A DNA stretch of 43,667 bases from Lentisphaeria bacterium (lineage in GTDB: Bacteria > Verrucomicrobiota > Lentisphaeria > Victivallales > Victivallaceae). The first letter of the stretch is position 1. The number at the start of each line of letters is the position of its first letter. This document shows, in pieces, positions 43,158 to 43,667 of this stretch. The stretch covers positions 1 through 43,667 of the forward strand of contig JAFVQX010000213.1 in assembly GCA_017504585.1 (NCBI GenBank), given 5' to 3'. The notes under the pieces are model-generated. The model saw only the letters and a list, made by a program, of their open reading frames with translations, searched no databases and was not told where the DNA came from. The position numbers and the translations under genes were made by a program.

Positions 43158-43222
43158 TCCTGAATGTTCCTATTTAAACCTAATCAATCCTACATCTACC
43201 TATTTTACCCTATTTTTCCCAT
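43158..43222 (-). promoter_or_regulatory. Array of seven 10-bp-spaced MraZ-type boxes
   Basis: Read on the minus strand, the boxes are ATGGG, TAGGG, TAGGT, TAGGA, TAGGT, TAGGA and CAGGA. Each is separated from the next by exactly five bases; the GG pairs fall at 43220, 43210, 43200, 43190, 43180, 43170 and 43160. E. coli MraZ recognises TGGGN repeats with 5-base spacers, normally about three copies. The last box overlaps the AGGAG in front of the TTG start. TAAAAT sequences between the first three boxes may be -10 elements, which would put promoter and operator on top of each other. Confidence 0.75.
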
Positions 43223-43318
43223 TTTACAAATTTAAAAGCGATTTTTTTTGAATTTTTTTATAAAAAGCCCCGGCTTCCGGAAATATTGAAGAATTTATCA
43301 AAAGCGGAAAAAGACGGC

Positions 43319-43342
43319 AAAAATCAGAAAAATGTGATTTTT
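43319..43342. terminator. Symmetric A/T-flanked hairpin between the mraZ region and the IS110 leader
   Basis: AAAAATCA (43319-43326) pairs perfectly with TGATTTTT (43335-43342) over an 8-base loop. The stem ends in T on both strands, so it could stop weak read-through in either direction. The stem is AT-rich and therefore unstable; an insertion-site feature is the alternative. Confidence 0.3.
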
Positions 43343-43372
43343 ACCACCACAAAGGAGTACATGTTGAATGAA

Positions 43373-43546
43373 GCGCGACAGCAAGGCGCGAGATATGCCG
43401 CAAGCAATATGATGTTAAGTAAGGGATCGCGTGCATAGATCGCGTTTTGCCGAGGAGGGAATGAGTTGCTATGTTAAAAGGAAACAGTTTGTCGTAAAAA
43501 AGTGGCTGATTCTCAAAAATGTGATACTGTGTAAAAAAGGCGACAA
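43373..43546 (+). ncRNA. Candidate IS110 bridge RNA in the left-end leader
   Basis: IS110-group elements encode a structured bridge RNA of about 150-250 nt just upstream of the transposase; one loop pairs with the target and another with the donor ends. Pairings seen by eye in order: GCGC/GCGC (43373-43376 with 43386-43389), AGCAA/TTGCT (43403-43407 with 43466-43470, enclosing 58 nt with CGCG/CGCG inside) and TTGTCG/CGACAA (43489-43494 with 43541-43546, enclosing 46 nt). A 5' hairpin followed by two internal-loop stems is the known order, but stems this short also occur by chance. Limits and fold are provisional. Confidence 0.5.
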
Positions 43547-43600
43547 TGTTGTAGCTTACATTTCGCAAACAGTAATCCATTGAAAAAGGAGACATCAGCC

Positions 43601-43667
43601 ATGACACAATGTAGCACACTTTCGTTCAAAGGTCAAATTATTTTTTGCGGAATTGATGTACATAAGA
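43601..43667 (+). CDS. IS110-family transposase, N-terminal fragment
   Basis: Only the first 22 codons are inside the window. They read MTQCSTLSFKGQ followed by IIFCGIDVHK. GIDVHK carries the first acidic residue of the DEDD (RuvC-like) catalytic site of IS110 transposases, and the FKGQxIFxGIDVH opening is typical of the family. AAAAAGGAGA lies 9 bases before ATG 43601. The protein would direct site-specific recombination with the RNA from its own leader. Truncation here is due to the window edge; whether the full gene is intact is unknown. Confidence 0.85.
   Translation, partial: MTQCSTLSFKGQIIFCGIDVHK

Larger units (their letters stand above)
43130..43600. other. Non-coding interval between mraZ and the IS110 transposase
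   Basis: About 470 bp without a credible gene. From left to right it holds the MraZ box array (43158-43222), an A/T-rich tract with AAGCCCCGGCTT (43265-43276), an 8-bp inverted repeat (43319-43342) and the leader of the IS110 element with its putative bridge RNA. The element's left end lies somewhere between 43343 and 43373 and cannot be fixed without an empty site. Confidence 0.6.
43343..43667 (+). mobile_element. Left part of an IS110-family insertion sequence, cut by the window end
   Basis: The transposase start and about 250 bp of leader are present; the rest lies beyond 43667. IS110 elements lack terminal inverted repeats, so the left boundary given here is only the first base after the host hairpin. 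Base use changes from the surrounding genes. Confidence 0.7.

Noticed and set aside
43262-43290. Terminator at AAGCCCCGGCTT upstream of mraZ
   Set aside because: The repeat leaves only a two-base loop or a four-pair stem, too weak to call.
43341-43619. 92-residue minus-strand frame across the IS110 leader
   Set aside because: It runs antisense to the leader and into the transposase start, has no recognisable motif and an odd composition rich in Cys, Ser, Tyr and Phe. The non-coding RNA reading explains the stretch better.
1-43667. CRISPR array or tRNA/rRNA genes
   Set aside because: No regularly spaced repeats of suitable length and no cloverleaf or rRNA-like sequence was noticed on either strand; the only periodic array is the 10-bp MraZ box set.

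Overview
The window looks like chromosomal DNA of a Lentisphaerota bacterium (PVC superphylum), probably a relative of Victivallis. The evidence is indirect. There is a 50-residue small basic protein of the kind shared by Chlamydiae, Verrucomicrobia and Lentisphaerae (26568-26720). There is a transmembrane Ser/Thr kinase with sulfatase-modifying-factor and C-type-lectin-like domains beside an ECF sigma factor. There are also ceramidase-like and DUF4091 genes of a type frequent in that group. LPS kinase-like, LolC/LolD and lipoprotein genes indicate a Gram-negative (diderm) envelope. No rRNA, tRNA or CRISPR array was seen.

Layout. 1-3.7 kb: receptor-like kinase facing a convergent ECF sigma factor. 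3.7-9.5 kb: an orphan Nif11-like small protein, a neutral-ceramidase-like hydrolase with its terminator, a DUF4091/GH123-like protein and a ComEC-like channel protein. 9.7-13.2 kb: homoserine dehydrogenase, aspartate kinase and an RsuA/RluB pseudouridine synthase. 13.2-26.4 kb: a long minus-strand block, read from right to left: 5'-nucleotidase-like phosphoesterase, thiE, leuB, LPS-kinase-like protein, LipM-like octanoyltransferase, rnc, Fe-ADH, PfkB kinase, purT, PD-(D/E)XK-like protein, HtrA lipoprotein and a catalytically degenerate HtrA-like PDZ protein. 26.5-31.1 kb: small basic protein, IMPase-family phosphatase, rimO, pgsA, TatD-like hydrolase and tcdA. 31.1-33.3 kb: U32 peptidase-family protein on the minus strand. 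33.5-39.4 kb: lolC, lolD, glycerate kinase, rsmI and a large polytopic membrane protein. 39.4-43.1 kb: a shortened dcw cluster (mraZ, rsmH, ftsL-like, ftsI) on the minus strand.

Most genes are housekeeping genes packed into operons with 1-17 bp overlaps. Two stretches are not ordinary. Upstream of mraZ are seven GG-centred boxes at an exact 10-bp period, which reads as an extended MraZ operator. At the right edge the window enters an IS110-family element. Its transposase starts at 43601 (catalytic-site motif GIDVHK) and is preceded by about 250 bp without a credible gene but with hand-visible pairings, placed where IS110-group elements encode their bridge RNA. That leader is the best candidate in the window for a system worth experimental follow-up.

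All calls come from reading motifs by eye. No database search or folding program was run.
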